Of a stretch of DNA of 64,000 bases, positions 51,173 to 60,595 are shown one piece after another. The position numbers and the translations under genes were made by a program. Origin of the DNA: Rhodobacteraceae bacterium M385 (GTDB lineage: Bacteria > Pseudomonadota > Alphaproteobacteria > Rhodobacterales > Rhodobacteraceae); assembly GCA_025141835.1 (NCBI GenBank), contig CP081102.1:248001-312000 (forward strand), in the 5' to 3' direction. The notes below the pieces were generated by a model. It was given only the letters and a program-made list of their open reading frames with translations. It searched no databases and was not told the origin of the DNA. How positions within the stretch are numbered: the stretch's first letter is position 1; each line of letters begins with the position of its first letter.

Positions 51173-52038
51173 TCGCCGCCTTTGCTGCGTTCTTGCACCT
51201 GTCTCCGGTCTCCGCGCAGGCGGAGTTTCGGGGTGAGGTGCATCTTGAAGCGACGGCAGAGGCGTCCCGATTTGGGGGGCTATCCGCTATTGAGATGGCA
51301 GAGGAAGGCGCCACCGCATTGGTGCTTTCCGACAGGGGGACGTTGTTCGATCTGTCCCTGACGCGCGACGCCGGGGCGATCACCGATGTGACCGCGTGCT
51401 GCGGCGCACGGATCACGTGGGACGAAGGTGTTCACCTCAGCACTGCGCAGCGCGACAGCGAAGGTTTGGCGATCTTGCCAAGTGGTGAGGTTGTGATCTC
51501 GTTCGAAGGGCAGGGTTACGCCCGCCTTGCCGTGCATGGTCGCGACGGGGCGCAAACCCGTGCTTTCCCCGAAGTGCCCGGCGTGGCCGCCTTGCCCCGC
51601 AATGGCGCGTTTGAAGGCGTTGCCGCCGATGCGCAGGGGCGGCTTTATACCCTGCCCGAGGCGATGCCCGGCCAAGGTCCCATTCCCCTGCTACGGCTCG
51701 ACCGGGGCAGGTGGAGCCTTTTTGCCGAATTGCCGCGATCATCGGGTTGGTCCCCCGTGGCCCTCGATTTCGACGACCGGGGGCGTCTTTACCTGCTAGA
51801 GCGCCGCGTAGTGGTGCCGTTCGGCCTTTCGTCCCGGCTGACGCGCTTTGACGTTGCCGCGCGCGGGCTGTCAGGGGGGGAGGTTCTGTTACACAGCCCC
51901 ACCGGACGCCATGGCAATCTGGAAGGGCTGAGCGTTTGGCGCGATGGGCAAGGGCAGCTTGTCGCCACCATGGTCAGTGACGACAACTTTCTGGCCGTGC
52001 TGAACACGACCTTGGTGGAATATACCCTGCCGGATTAA
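51145..52038 (+). CDS. Esterase-like phytase-family exported protein
   Basis: A 297-aa protein with a signal peptide (about 1-26, ending AQA) and a beta-propeller-like domain of the phytase-like family. Repeating elements are LSDRGTLFDL, EGLAILPSGEVVISFEGQGY, EGVAADAQGRLYTLPEA and NLEGLSVWRDGQGQLVATMV with SDDN at the end. Members may hydrolyse phosphoesters, but most are untested. Its start lies within the end of mepA, so it is translationally coupled to it. The next gene is convergent with 4-nt overlap. Confidence 0.75.
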   Translation: MRCNSQRVLIAAFAAFLHLSPVSAQAEFRGEVHLEATAEASRFGGLSAIEMAEEGATALVLSDRGTLFDLSLTRDAGAITDVTACCGARITWDEGVHLSTAQRDSEGLAILPSGEVVISFEGQGYARLAVHGRDGAQTRAFPEVPGVAALPRNGAFEGVAADAQGRLYTLPEAMPGQGPIPLLRLDRGRWSLFAELPRSSGWSPVALDFDDRGRLYLLERRVVVPFGLSSRLTRFDVAARGLSGGEVLLHSPTGRHGNLEGLSVWRDGQGQLVATMVSDDNFLAVLNTTLVEYTLPD

Positions 52039-52874
52039 CGGCCCGGGATCTCTCCGCGTTTGCCCGACAGCGTCCAGCCGTCGATCACGTCCAGCGCGTC
52101 TTGGGCGGTTTCCACAAAGCGGAACAGGTTCAGGTCATCGGCCGAAATCGTGCCCGCCCGGACCAGTGCGTCCCAGTTGATGATCTCGCGCCAGAAGTCT
52201 TCTCCGAACAGCAGGACCGGGACTTGCTCCATCCGGCCCGTCTGGATCAGGGTCAGCGCCTCGAATGTTTCATCCATGGTGCCGAAACCGCCGGGGAAGA
52301 CGGCAATCGCCTTGGCCCGCATCAGGAAGTGCATCTTGCGGATCGCGAAGTAGTGGAAGTTGAAGCACAGTTCCGGCGTGACGTAGTGGTTGGGCTCTTG
52401 TTCGTGGGGCAGCACGATGTTGAGCCCGATGGACTTGCCGCCTGCCTCCATCGCGCCACGGTTGCCGGCCTCCATCACACCGGGGCCGCCACCGGTCACC
52501 ACGACGTTCTCGGTGCAATCGCTGGCTAAGGAGCGTTCGGTAATCACACGAGCAAACTCTTGCGCTTCTTCATAGTATTTTGACATGTCGCGCAGGGTGT
52601 CACTGCGGGCACCTTCGCGGTCTGCGGGGCGGGGAATGCGGGCGCCGCCAAACAGAACGATTGTGGATTTGATCCCGTGGGCGTCAAGGCCAAGCTCTGG
52701 CTTCAGCAGTTCCAATTGCAGGCGCACGGGACGCAGTTCATCGCGGCACAGAAAATCCTCATCGGCGAAGGCCAACCGATAGGCGGGCGATTGCGCCTGC
52801 GGTGTGTCCGGTAGTTTCTGGGTGTCTGCGCGATCTTGATGGGCATCGCGGAGGGGGTGGCGTTCGTTTGTCAT
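52035..52874 (-). CDS. LOG family protein (Rossmann-fold nucleotide-binding)
   Basis: A 279-aa protein of the LOG/TIGR00730 family. GGGPGVMEAGNRGAMEAG and PGGFGTMDETFEALTLIQTG are the two hallmarks (PGGxGTxxE). In plants and some bacteria LOG releases cytokinin bases from nucleotides; other members degrade NMP-like substrates. It is longer than the small LOG type (about 190 aa) because of an N-terminal extension. It is a single gene here. Confidence 0.85.
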   Translation of the reverse strand: MTNERHPLRDAHQDRADTQKLPDTPQAQSPAYRLAFADEDFLCRDELRPVRLQLELLKPELGLDAHGIKSTIVLFGGARIPRPADREGARSDTLRDMSKYYEEAQEFARVITERSLASDCTENVVVTGGGPGVMEAGNRGAMEAGGKSIGLNIVLPHEQEPNHYVTPELCFNFHYFAIRKMHFLMRAKAIAVFPGGFGTMDETFEALTLIQTGRMEQVPVLLFGEDFWREIINWDALVRAGTISADDLNLFRFVETAQDALDVIDGWTLSGKRGEIPGR

Positions 52875-53066
52875 GTTGGGGTGTCCCGAAAAGTCCTGTT
52901 TGCGGTACTCTATGGCAGAAGTCGCCCAAGCTGAATCACAATCGCGGACCTGAAGAGAGGACGCCTGCAGAAACCATCGCTTTGCGCCAGCTATGGTTTC
53001 CCGTAGTTGAGAGGCAGGGGCGAGCCTTTAACCTTGGGCGACGCGATCTGGCATCTGGATGGTTTG

Positions 53067-53774
53067 ATGACAGCATTTCTACGGCTATTGGATGCGACCG
53101 TCGGGCGCGTGATCCGGCACTTTTTCTTCATATGTTTGCGGACATATTTCGGCCTGTTCTACAACGTTTCCTGCTCGAACAAACACCTGTTGCAGACGAT
53201 GTCCCATGGGTTGATCCTTGCCACCCATGTCACCCGGCTGGATGGGCCGATGGTGGCCTCGGTCCTGTATCCGACACGGCGGGTTCTTCCGGCTGTGCAT
53301 TACAACGAATATTACCACCCGGCGCAGTTCTTCGTCTTGATGCCTTCGGGGTGCATTCCGCTGTCCTCTCCGAAAAGCTGGCCCGCGCCACGTCGCGCCG
53401 CGCGGAAAGTCTGGGCGCGTGACAAGCTGATCAACACGATCAACCGCGGCAAGTTCGTGCTGCTGTTTCCCGGTGGTCAGGCCAAGCGCCAGCCCCGCGA
53501 AATCATCCAGCCGCACTTTAGTGGTGCCTACGACACCCTTCGCGCCGTGCCCGATTGCCCGGTGGCGATCCTGCGCATCCAAGGGCTCAGCAAATACGAC
53601 AAGCCTATCTATGATCGGTTTTGGAGCTTTCTGGGGATCAGGAAAGGGCGGCGGCACGTCACCATCACGATCGAGCGGCTGGACAAGCCCCTTGATACCA
53701 GCATCAGCCTAGAAGACTTCAACCGCGATCTGGAGGAGCGCTTCAACGCGCCCCCCCATTGGCCTGCGACCTGA
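53067..53774 (+). CDS. 1-acylglycerol-3-phosphate acyltransferase-like (PlsC family)
   Basis: A 235-aa membrane-associated acyltransferase-like protein. A hydrophobic N-terminal segment (about 12-33) anchors it. The HX4D catalytic motif is His54-Asp59 (HVTRLD). The second motif is LLFPGGQAKRQPR in place of the usual FPEGTRS. It might acylate a lysophospholipid or another alcohol. ATG 53067 is preferred over a site 20 codons upstream because it begins at the helix. A 190-bp gap separates it from the divergent LOG gene. Confidence 0.7.
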   Translation: MTAFLRLLDATVGRVIRHFFFICLRTYFGLFYNVSCSNKHLLQTMSHGLILATHVTRLDGPMVASVLYPTRRVLPAVHYNEYYHPAQFFVLMPSGCIPLSSPKSWPAPRRAARKVWARDKLINTINRGKFVLLFPGGQAKRQPREIIQPHFSGAYDTLRAVPDCPVAILRIQGLSKYDKPIYDRFWSFLGIRKGRRHVTITIERLDKPLDTSISLEDFNRDLEERFNAPPHWPAT

Positions 53775-53831
53775 CCGGGCGCACAGGTTCTGCCAGCGGG
53801 CCATGGCATCGGCCCGAGGGCAGGGTCGCTT

Positions 53832-54272
53832 TTATTCGATTACCCAGACGTCAGGGCTTGTCGGCCCGTTGATGTAGTGCAGCAGCTGGTTTCCATTGAT
53901 CACCGCGTTGCCGCAGAAGGGTTCCGACACTTCGACACCGATGCAAAAGACATTGCCGCGTGCGGACCATGTTCCGTTCACGTCGTAGTAATCGCCAGGT
54001 CCACTGTAGAAGCGCCCCGCTACCCGACCACCTGGCAGCAACCTATGGGACTCCTGGTAGCGGGTGATTTGCTGACCGGAAAGGAATTGCTGCAAGGACG
54101 CGCCGCCCGGCCCCGGCCCCGTTGGGCGCGTAGGTGCGGTGGAGCCGCCAGAGCCGCCGCCGGTAAGGAATGGTCCGGGGCCGATGGCTTCAGGCGGCAC
54201 AGTGTCGAGGACGACACAGGCAGAAAGGGACAAGGCCAAAAGAGCCGCAGCGCAGAGTTTTACAAATTTCAT
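53832..54272 (-). CDS. Small lipoprotein, first of a tandem pair
   Basis: A 146-aa lipoprotein. The signal peptide ends in a lipobox LSAC (Cys19). A Gly/Pro-rich linker (about 33-58) leads to a domain with GRFYSGPGDYYDVNGTWSAR and NVFCIGVEVSEPFCGN, two cysteines that could pair. It shares this layout with the adjacent upstream gene, so the two look like diverged duplicates. Function unknown. Confidence 0.7.
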   Translation of the reverse strand: MKFVKLCAAALLALSLSACVVLDTVPPEAIGPGPFLTGGGSGGSTAPTRPTGPGPGGASLQQFLSGQQITRYQESHRLLPGGRVAGRFYSGPGDYYDVNGTWSARGNVFCIGVEVSEPFCGNAVINGNQLLHYINGPTSPDVWVIE

Positions 54273-54314
54273 CGGGCAATCATCCTTGAAGTTGCGGTCA
54301 CGAAGCTACTCACC

Positions 54315-54722
54315 TCATTGAACGGCGTAGGCTTCCATTTCCTGCCGTTGCGACGCGTCGAAAAGTGACAGGTAATCACCGTCATAGCGGATCGGAATGC
54401 AGGCGCCTCGGGCATAGGCCGCGACCGGGCCGGTAAAGCACATGGTCGCTGTGTCGATCGGCGCGCGCCATGTGCCATAGGCCTGCCCTCCGTTCCGAAG
54501 CCCGACAGTGTAGGAGCCATCGCTCCACAAGTTCAGAGTTTCGCCCGTGCGAATGTTCACAAACGCGCGCCCCCCAAGTTGGCTGGCAAGGGTCACGGAA
54601 GGGGCGACGGTTGGAACGCCATTGACGCTTGGCCCGGTGACAGGCAGCGGATCTACGATAACACAGGCGGAAACTGACAGGGCAGCGAGAGCGGTGCCAA
54701 TAGCGGTAAGCTTTAGGGTCAT
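54315..54722 (-). CDS. Small lipoprotein, second of a tandem pair
   Basis: A 135-aa lipoprotein with lipobox VSAC (Cys20). It lacks the Gly/Pro linker of its neighbour but has the matching core: LNLWSDGSYTVGLRNGG, YGTWRAPIDTATMCFTG and RGACIPI, again with two cysteines after GTW. It lies 42 nt upstream of the first, in the same direction, so they are probably co-transcribed. Function unknown; envelope location is clear. Confidence 0.7.
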   Translation of the reverse strand: MTLKLTAIGTALAALSVSACVIVDPLPVTGPSVNGVPTVAPSVTLASQLGGRAFVNIRTGETLNLWSDGSYTVGLRNGGQAYGTWRAPIDTATMCFTGPVAAYARGACIPIRYDGDYLSLFDASQRQEMEAYAVQ

Positions 54723-54863
54723 GAAGGAAACTCATTTCTTTTGTGATGGGGTCAGCTTGCAAATCAAACTGACCTTTCGTCAAGCTTCGTCCATCCGGCG
54801 CACATGGACAGGCACTGCCTACGCGGCTATAGCGCTGCAAACCTGCACATAAGGAGTGTCCCA

Positions 54864-55703
54864 ATGTCCGGCACCGCGTCCAACGCCCAACTCGAAACCG
54901 CCATCGAAGCCGCCTGGGAGGTCCGTGACACGATCACGCCCGCCACCACAGGCGAAACCCGTGACGCCATCGAAAGCACGCTTGCCGCGCTGGACGGCGG
55001 CACCCTGCGCGTGGCCGAGAAACAAGACAGCGGCGACTGGCATGTAAACCAATGGGCAAAAAAGGCCGTTCTTCTGGGCTTCCGTCTGAAAGATATGGAA
55101 ATGCAGTCCGGCTCCGCCCAAGGCGGCAGCTGGTGGGATAAAGTCGATAGCAAATGGGCCAACTGGGACGAAGGCGACTGGACCCAAGCCGGCTTCCGTG
55201 CCGTGCCGAATTGCGTTGTCCGTAAATCCGCCTATATCGCGCCCGGCGTGGTGCTGATGCCGTCGTTCGTGAACCTCGGTGCCTATGTGGACACGGGCAC
55301 GATGGTCGATACCTGGGCCACCGTCGGCTCCTGTGCGCAAATCGGCAAGAACGTCCACCTGTCGGGGGGCGTCGGTATCGGCGGCGTGCTCGAACCCATG
55401 CAGGCCGGCCCCACAATCATCGAAGACAATTGCTTCATCGGCGCGCGCTCCGAGGTCGTCGAAGGCTGCATCGTGCGCGAAGGCTCTGTCCTCGGCATGG
55501 GCGTTTTCATCGGCCAGTCCACCAAGATTGTGGACCGTGAAACCGGCGAAGTGATGTACGGCGAAGTTCCCTCGGGCTCCGTGGTTGTCGCAGGCACCAT
55601 GCCGTCGAAAAACGGCGTGAACCTCTACTGCGCCGTGATCGTAAAACGCGTGGATGAAAAGACCCGCTCCAAAACCTCGATCAACGAACTCCTGCGGGAC
55701 TAA
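54864..55703 (+). CDS. dapD: Tetrahydrodipicolinate N-succinyltransferase
   Basis: A 279-aa enzyme of the succinylase branch of lysine/DAP synthesis. The helical N-terminal part is followed by left-handed beta-helix hexapeptide repeats (IAPGVVLMPSFVNLGAYVDT, then IGKNVHLSGGVGIGGVLEP and IGARSEVVEGCIVREGSVLG). KNGVNLYCAVIVKRVDEKTR ends the protein. ATG 54864 has AAGGAG upstream. The branch continues with dapE at 59251. Confidence 0.95.
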   Translation: MSGTASNAQLETAIEAAWEVRDTITPATTGETRDAIESTLAALDGGTLRVAEKQDSGDWHVNQWAKKAVLLGFRLKDMEMQSGSAQGGSWWDKVDSKWANWDEGDWTQAGFRAVPNCVVRKSAYIAPGVVLMPSFVNLGAYVDTGTMVDTWATVGSCAQIGKNVHLSGGVGIGGVLEPMQAGPTIIEDNCFIGARSEVVEGCIVREGSVLGMGVFIGQSTKIVDRETGEVMYGEVPSGSVVVAGTMPSKNGVNLYCAVIVKRVDEKTRSKTSINELLRD

Positions 55704-55925
55704 TTCCCCCTCGGCATCGCGCTTCGGCCTCCCTTCATCTTGGCCTTACAACTCCCGGGGGTTTGGGGGGCTGGCCCCCCAAGCTAATTAGGCGTGGTTG
55801 GGGGGGCGTCGCTGCCTGCATGCTGGGTGCCGCCCTGCGGATACTGCGTGGGCGTTAGCTGAAAACGCAGCACGCGCCCCATTGGCAGACTTGACAGGAG
55901 CCGCTTTTCTCCGCACTTCGCCCCC

Positions 55926-56297
55926 ATGTCAGAGAACGATCAAAAGAAACCGAAAAAGCCAAAAGCCATCCACCAGGTGTTCACCTTGCTTGTGGAAGTT
56001 GGCCGTAAGGAAAACGACGGCTTGCCCAAGAAAGCGACCGGCGCGGGGCTTTTGTGCTTTGCATCCGGCGTGGATGAGGCGGAAGCCGTCCGTGAAACAG
56101 TAGCCGTACTCAAGCAAGCCGACCTCGCGCCGTTAGACGTGACGGGCTACGGCTCCTTGGCAGAGCGCGAAGCGCAAGGCGATGAGATCAACGATGAAGA
56201 ACGGGAATTGATGGAACGGGCGCGGACGGAAAACTCTGTCGTCGTGGTTCAGATGACACCGTTTTTCGGCGACGGTCCCGACCCGGCAAACGCCTGA
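55926..56297 (+). CDS. Conserved small hypothetical protein
   Basis: A 123-aa soluble acidic protein (KKPKKPKAIHQVFTLLVEVG, then GLLCFASGVDEAEAVRETVA and NSVVVVQMTPFFGDGPDPA). It looks like an alpha/beta domain with a lysine-rich start. I know of no function. It lies between dapD and dapE in the same direction, separated from each by other sequence; whether it belongs with lysine synthesis is open. Confidence 0.55.
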   Translation: MSENDQKKPKKPKAIHQVFTLLVEVGRKENDGLPKKATGAGLLCFASGVDEAEAVRETVAVLKQADLAPLDVTGYGSLAEREAQGDEINDEERELMERARTENSVVVVQMTPFFGDGPDPANA

Positions 56298-56316
56298 GCC
56301 CTATGCGGCGCACCTC

Positions 56317-57363
56317 CTAGGCCGCTCGGGCGTGGGCGGAAACCAGGGCGCGGGCCGCGGCGCGATCCAGAAGCGGCAGGGACGGTGTGGTGTCCGCATC
56401 GATAGGGCAGGCCGATTGACTGATCTGCTGGTCGCCCGATGCCATGACATCGCCCAGATGCGCCGTTTCAATCGGAGAGTTCTCGACCCGTATGCAGGCC
56501 GGATCATCCAGCATCATATGATAGAAAATCCGCATCGGCTTGGATCGGTCCCGAACCACGGCGCGGCCCGTGGCCATATCGGCGGCATTGGCCAGAACGG
56601 CTTCTGTCCCGCACAGATAATCCACAACCGGCCCGGTCTGAAGCAGGCGGGTTTGCGGCGTCACCAACAGATCCCGGACCAAGCCGAAGTAGGGCGCACG
56701 CAGGCAAATGGGGGCGGTGCGCCCAAGGCATAGGCGCGGACGCGCCTCGATCCAGCGCAGAGGGTGGGGCGTGCCATCTGCGTCCAGCAACGCGTCGCCG
56801 GGGCGCAGGGCATCAATCGGGCGGGGGCCTTCGATCGTGGACACCAAGGCACCGCTTTCCACGCCCGGCAAATCTGCCGCCGTCACAGCGCTAGAGGCGA
56901 CGGCAGCCACATGGGCGACTGAAAGAAACCCTTCTGCCCTTGGCAACGCATCGGCCAAAGTTGCTTGCTTCTGCAAGCCCGAGCGCTGGGATTGCACGGT
57001 GTCTTGGTCGTAATTCGTGACCTCCAACACATCGGACCGCCCTTCAGAGCAGGCGATATAACGCAGGCCCAAGGTCTCTCCGGCGCGCAGGGTGGCGGGG
57101 GCTGTGCAAAGGTCAATCTCGCCGTGCAGCAAACGCACCGCCCCATCGGGCATCAGATAGATGGAAATCGCATCATGGCCCTCAGACGCGCCCTGCCACA
57201 GTCGCAAGGGAATATCGCGGGCCACCCCGCGGCCCCGACGGGGCGCGGGTCTGCGTGGGCCAATCAACTCTAGCCAAAGGGTCATCGCCCGCAGGGGTGT
57301 GTGGCACGCTGTCGGCGGGGACCGATGCGCGCGCCGATTGCTCCATATGGCTTGCCACGTCAT
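56317..57363 (-). CDS. Hint-domain protein without the catalytic cysteine
   Basis: A 348-aa protein. The N-terminal half (about 50-160) is a beta-rich domain (ISIYLMPDGAVRLLHGEIDL and LRAGETLGLRYIAC). The C-terminal half (about 170-315) is a Hint_2 domain: TIEGPRPIDALRPGDALLD, RWIEARPRLCLG, VTPQTRLLQTGPVVDY and RIFYHMMLDDPACIRV. At the start of Hint, where neighbours have CFxxGT, this one reads SGALVSTIEG, so the nucleophile is missing. It lies 13 nt downstream of the anchor-L Hint protein, in one operon. ATG 57363 is the likely start. Confidence 0.7.
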   Translation of the reverse strand: MTWQAIWSNRRAHRSPPTACHTPLRAMTLWLELIGPRRPAPRRGRGVARDIPLRLWQGASEGHDAISIYLMPDGAVRLLHGEIDLCTAPATLRAGETLGLRYIACSEGRSDVLEVTNYDQDTVQSQRSGLQKQATLADALPRAEGFLSVAHVAAVASSAVTAADLPGVESGALVSTIEGPRPIDALRPGDALLDADGTPHPLRWIEARPRLCLGRTAPICLRAPYFGLVRDLLVTPQTRLLQTGPVVDYLCGTEAVLANAADMATGRAVVRDRSKPMRIFYHMMLDDPACIRVENSPIETAHLGDVMASGDQQISQSACPIDADTTPSLPLLDRAAARALVSAHARAA

Positions 57364-57376
57364 CCTAATCCCCGCC

Positions 57377-58954
57377 CTACGCCAGCATCGCGCGGGCTTC
57401 AAAACCGCGAAGGGGCAGGCGGGCGGCGGGGCCGTAGCCGTCCATGGTTTCGGGGTCAATCTCGGGGAATAGGGACAGAACCTCATCCTGAACCTCGGCA
57501 TCCAGATCGTTCAGGACTGTGGGACCGGGCAGGAAGCTTTCCGTCGCCAGCCCTTCCGAGAAAACAATCTGGTGTTGGTCAAACAGCAGGTGGAAATAGT
57601 CCACCTCTCCGCCCGTCAGTACCCGGACCGAGCAATCGTTGACCAGATCTTTTGCAGCGACCAGAACCTCATCCTCGCCAAACATCAGTTCGGCCATCCA
57701 ATGGGTCAGCATGATCCGATGCTGCGGCGACACCACAAGGCGGCGATGCATCCCAAAGGTGCCCGCTTCAATCGCCACCGGGGCAAAGCGCCCCTCTGCC
57801 GCGACGGTCCGCGATCCAATCCAGCGGATCGGTTGCAGGCCATTGTCGCGGGTCTCGATTAAGTCCCCTGCCTCAAGATCCTCAACAGCCTTCTCGCCGT
57901 CTTGGGTCAGGATCATGGTGCCGCGCACAAAGCAGGGGATCGCCGTGACAGTGACAAAGGCGGTATCCGTAATGCCCGTGCCATCATCGGCAGTATAGGT
58001 GAAGTTGATTGTCTCGTTCGCCGTCAGGCCAATTTGGCTGGCTGGCGGGTCGATCTCTAGGTCACCGGTCAGGGTCAGGGTAACCACGGTGCCATCAGCA
58101 AGGGTCACGCTGTCCCCGGGATCAACCTCGACCCCGTTGATGTGCGTCACGAAAGCGATGCCGCCGGACGTGGGGTCATTGGCCAACACGTCCAATACGG
58201 TGGTGACCCCTTCGTAATGGGTCACCGAGTCGGCGCCGGCAATGAATTCCCCTTGGATCGAGTTGGCCGCGATCAACACGCTCGAGTCGTAAGAGCTGTC
58301 TCCGACATCGGCGATACCGATTTTGATGTCGTTGGGTTGGCCATTGTTGACAGGCATCACCAGCGTCAGGGTCACCGTGAAGCCGTCCATCTCGGTGTTG
58401 TAGTCGTCGTTGGTGTTGTCGTTGAACAACGTAGCGTTGGCCTGGCTGTTGACCGAGTTGATCTGCGTCACGTTTACAATCGGGGATGTGACGAGGTTGC
58501 CGTTGACCCAAACGCCCACGATGTCGTTGTAGATCGAGCCGGTGTATTCCGGGTATTCTTCCGACGCGAAGGTGAACTGCATGGTCACGAAATCGGTCGT
58601 AGGGGTGAAGTTCACCTCTAGAAAGCTTGCATCGTAGGTGTTGGTGCCCGCAGCTGCGTTGAAGTCCGAATCGTTGTCACGGCCCCAGAACGTGTTGGTC
58701 GACGTGCTGCCGGATCGGTTAGGGTCGCCACCCGACTGCGTTATATCGCTGGCGCGGCCCGTGGACAGGATCACGCCTGTATCCGAGGGCGTGACGCCGG
58801 GGGCGACACTGTCACCGTCCGTATAAATGCCTGAAGATTGGCTCCAGCCCGTATAAACCGCGCTGTTCACCGTCGTTCCGGGGCCAAAAATCGTTGTAGC
58901 CATCTGGAACGCCGAGGCGTTTTCATTGATCGGTAGTTCGTCGCCCGTCGCCAT
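57377..58954 (-). CDS. Choice-of-anchor L and Hint domain secreted protein
   Basis: A 525-aa acidic, probably secreted protein. The N-terminal choice-of-anchor L domain (about 15-235) shows TGVILSTGRASDIT, NNDSDFNAAAG-like spacing, DASFLEVNFTPTTDFVTMQF, and FASEEYPEY. A Cadherin/tandem-type region (about 240-338) leads to a Hint_2 domain starting at Cys341 (CFVRGTMILTQDGEKAVEDL), with VSPQHRIML and FHLLFDQHQIVFSEGL. The C-terminus lacks a normal splicing His-Asn, so self-cleavage or thioester chemistry, not splicing, is expected. There is no classical signal peptide; type I export is plausible. Confidence 0.82.
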   Translation of the reverse strand: MATGDELPINENASAFQMATTIFGPGTTVNSAVYTGWSQSSGIYTDGDSVAPGVTPSDTGVILSTGRASDITQSGGDPNRSGSTSTNTFWGRDNDSDFNAAAGTNTYDASFLEVNFTPTTDFVTMQFTFASEEYPEYTGSIYNDIVGVWVNGNLVTSPIVNVTQINSVNSQANATLFNDNTNDDYNTEMDGFTVTLTLVMPVNNGQPNDIKIGIADVGDSSYDSSVLIAANSIQGEFIAGADSVTHYEGVTTVLDVLANDPTSGGIAFVTHINGVEVDPGDSVTLADGTVVTLTLTGDLEIDPPASQIGLTANETINFTYTADDGTGITDTAFVTVTAIPCFVRGTMILTQDGEKAVEDLEAGDLIETRDNGLQPIRWIGSRTVAAEGRFAPVAIEAGTFGMHRRLVVSPQHRIMLTHWMAELMFGEDEVLVAAKDLVNDCSVRVLTGGEVDYFHLLFDQHQIVFSEGLATESFLPGPTVLNDLDAEVQDEVLSLFPEIDPETMDGYGPAARLPLRGFEARAMLA

Positions 58955-59250
58955 GGTCTGCCGTTACCCATTCGGGCCGAGGTCGGGCATTGCACATCAC
59001 ACGCACAGCGGTTGCGACCGGGGCCATGCCCCAGCGATCCATATGCTGATTACTCGTTACACTGCTCGATGCGGCGCTCATTTTTGGCGTCCGCTGCCTG
59101 CCTCGGCGTATTATTTATTGCCAAAAGGTTAACACGCGCTCGGCGAATTGCTCCAAGAAACTGCGTACTTAAGCCATCATCCCGCCGCATTGTGGTCCTT
59201 TGGCCACGCCGATAGGATGGCGACACAACATCCTGTATCCCGAGGTTTCC
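58955..59250. other. Divergent gap between Hint operon and dapE
   Basis: About 296 bp with no supported gene. The two divergent starts imply promoters for both sides. I see no clear operator. Confidence 0.35.
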
Positions 59251-60417
59251 ATGTCACAAGCTGCCGCATTGGCCCCCGTTGATCCTGTCGCACTGACGGC
59301 GGATCTGATCCGCTGCAACTCTGTGACGCCGCTGGAAGGCGGCGCTCTCGTCCTGCTGGAACGGCTGTTGTCCGAGGCGGGTTTCACCTGCACCCGGGTC
59401 GATCGCAACGGCATCGCCAACCTCTATGCCCGCTGGGGCACACGGGGCAACGGTAAGGCGTTTGGCTTCAACGGCCATACCGATGTGGTTCCCGTCGGCG
59501 ATGAAGCCGCGTGGAGCTTCCCCCCCTTCGGCGCAGAGGTGGACGGAGAATGGATGTACGGACGAGGTGCCACCGACATGAAGTCTGGCGTCGCCGCTTT
59601 CGCTGCCGCCGCGATTGATTTCGTGCGCGAAACACCCCCCGACGGCGCGATCGTTTTGGCGATCACCGGCGATGAGGAAGGTGAATCTACCGACGGCACC
59701 ATCGCCCTTCTGGATTGGATGGAGGAGGTCGGCGAACGCATCGACGTGTGTATCGTGGGCGAACCGACTTGCCCCGCGGAAATGGGCGACATGATGAAAA
59801 TCGGCCGCCGTGGTGCCCTGACAGCGTTCTTCGAAGTGATTGGCAAGCAAGGCCACTCTGCCTACTTGCACAAAGTCATCAACCCTCTGCCCGCCGTGGC
59901 GCTTCTGGGCCACCGCCTCTCGACCCATGTGCTGGATGAGGGTACCGACCATTTTGATCCCACCACCTGCGCGATCACCACCATCGACACCGGCAACCCC
60001 GCCAACAACGTGATCCCCGCCCGCACCAAAATGACCGTGAACCTGCGCTTTAACGACACCCATACCGGCGCCAGCCTGACCGAATGGCTCCGCGCCGAAG
60101 CCGACCGCGTCGCCGAGGAGACCGGCACCCAGATCACCATGACCACCAAGCTCAGCGGCGAATCCTTCCTCACCCCTCCCGGTGACCTCTCCACTCTCGT
60201 GGGCAAAGCGGTAGAGGCCGAAACCGGCCGCACCCCGACCCTCTCCACCACCGGCGGGACCTCGGACGCTCGCTTCGTGAAGAACCACTGCCCCGTGGTC
60301 GAGTTTGGCCTCGTCGGCCACCGAATGCACCAGGTGGATGAACGCGTCCGCATCCGCGATATCGAGGTCCTCAAACGGGTCTACTCCCGTGTCCTCACCG
60401 ATTACTTCGCCGACTAG
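59251..60417 (+). CDS. dapE: Succinyl-diaminopimelate desuccinylase
   Basis: A 388-aa M20 metallohydrolase. Zinc-site residues are His76 and Asp78 (GFNGHTDVVPVGD), Asp109 (RGATDMKSG), Glu142-143 (TGDEEGES) and a late His near residue 355. The lid domain (about 190-300) includes the GKQGHSAYLHK motif. The C-terminal TGGTSDARF is the DapE specificity loop. ATG 59251 has GAGG upstream. With dapD and dapF it completes three steps of the succinylase route. Confidence 0.94.
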   Translation: MSQAAALAPVDPVALTADLIRCNSVTPLEGGALVLLERLLSEAGFTCTRVDRNGIANLYARWGTRGNGKAFGFNGHTDVVPVGDEAAWSFPPFGAEVDGEWMYGRGATDMKSGVAAFAAAAIDFVRETPPDGAIVLAITGDEEGESTDGTIALLDWMEEVGERIDVCIVGEPTCPAEMGDMMKIGRRGALTAFFEVIGKQGHSAYLHKVINPLPAVALLGHRLSTHVLDEGTDHFDPTTCAITTIDTGNPANNVIPARTKMTVNLRFNDTHTGASLTEWLRAEADRVAEETGTQITMTTKLSGESFLTPPGDLSTLVGKAVEAETGRTPTLSTTGGTSDARFVKNHCPVVEFGLVGHRMHQVDERVRIRDIEVLKRVYSRVLTDYFAD

Positions 60418-60595
60418 TGCCACCGCCCTGTGCCCCCCGCGCAGGGCGCCCGCTCTCCCCCGCACCAACCGCGCCAATTCCGCGCTCCGCTCCTCCTTCA
60501 TCTTGGCCCGTACAACTCAATCCAACGCGGCCCTCCCCACCGTCGCTTGATTTAGGCCCATGACGCCCCCCCATGCTCGTGCTACCTGAGTCCGC

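Noticed and set aside
59254..60501. A 415-codon open frame antisense to dapE
   Set aside because: Shadow frame of a GC-rich gene; low-complexity Gly/His/Ala pattern.
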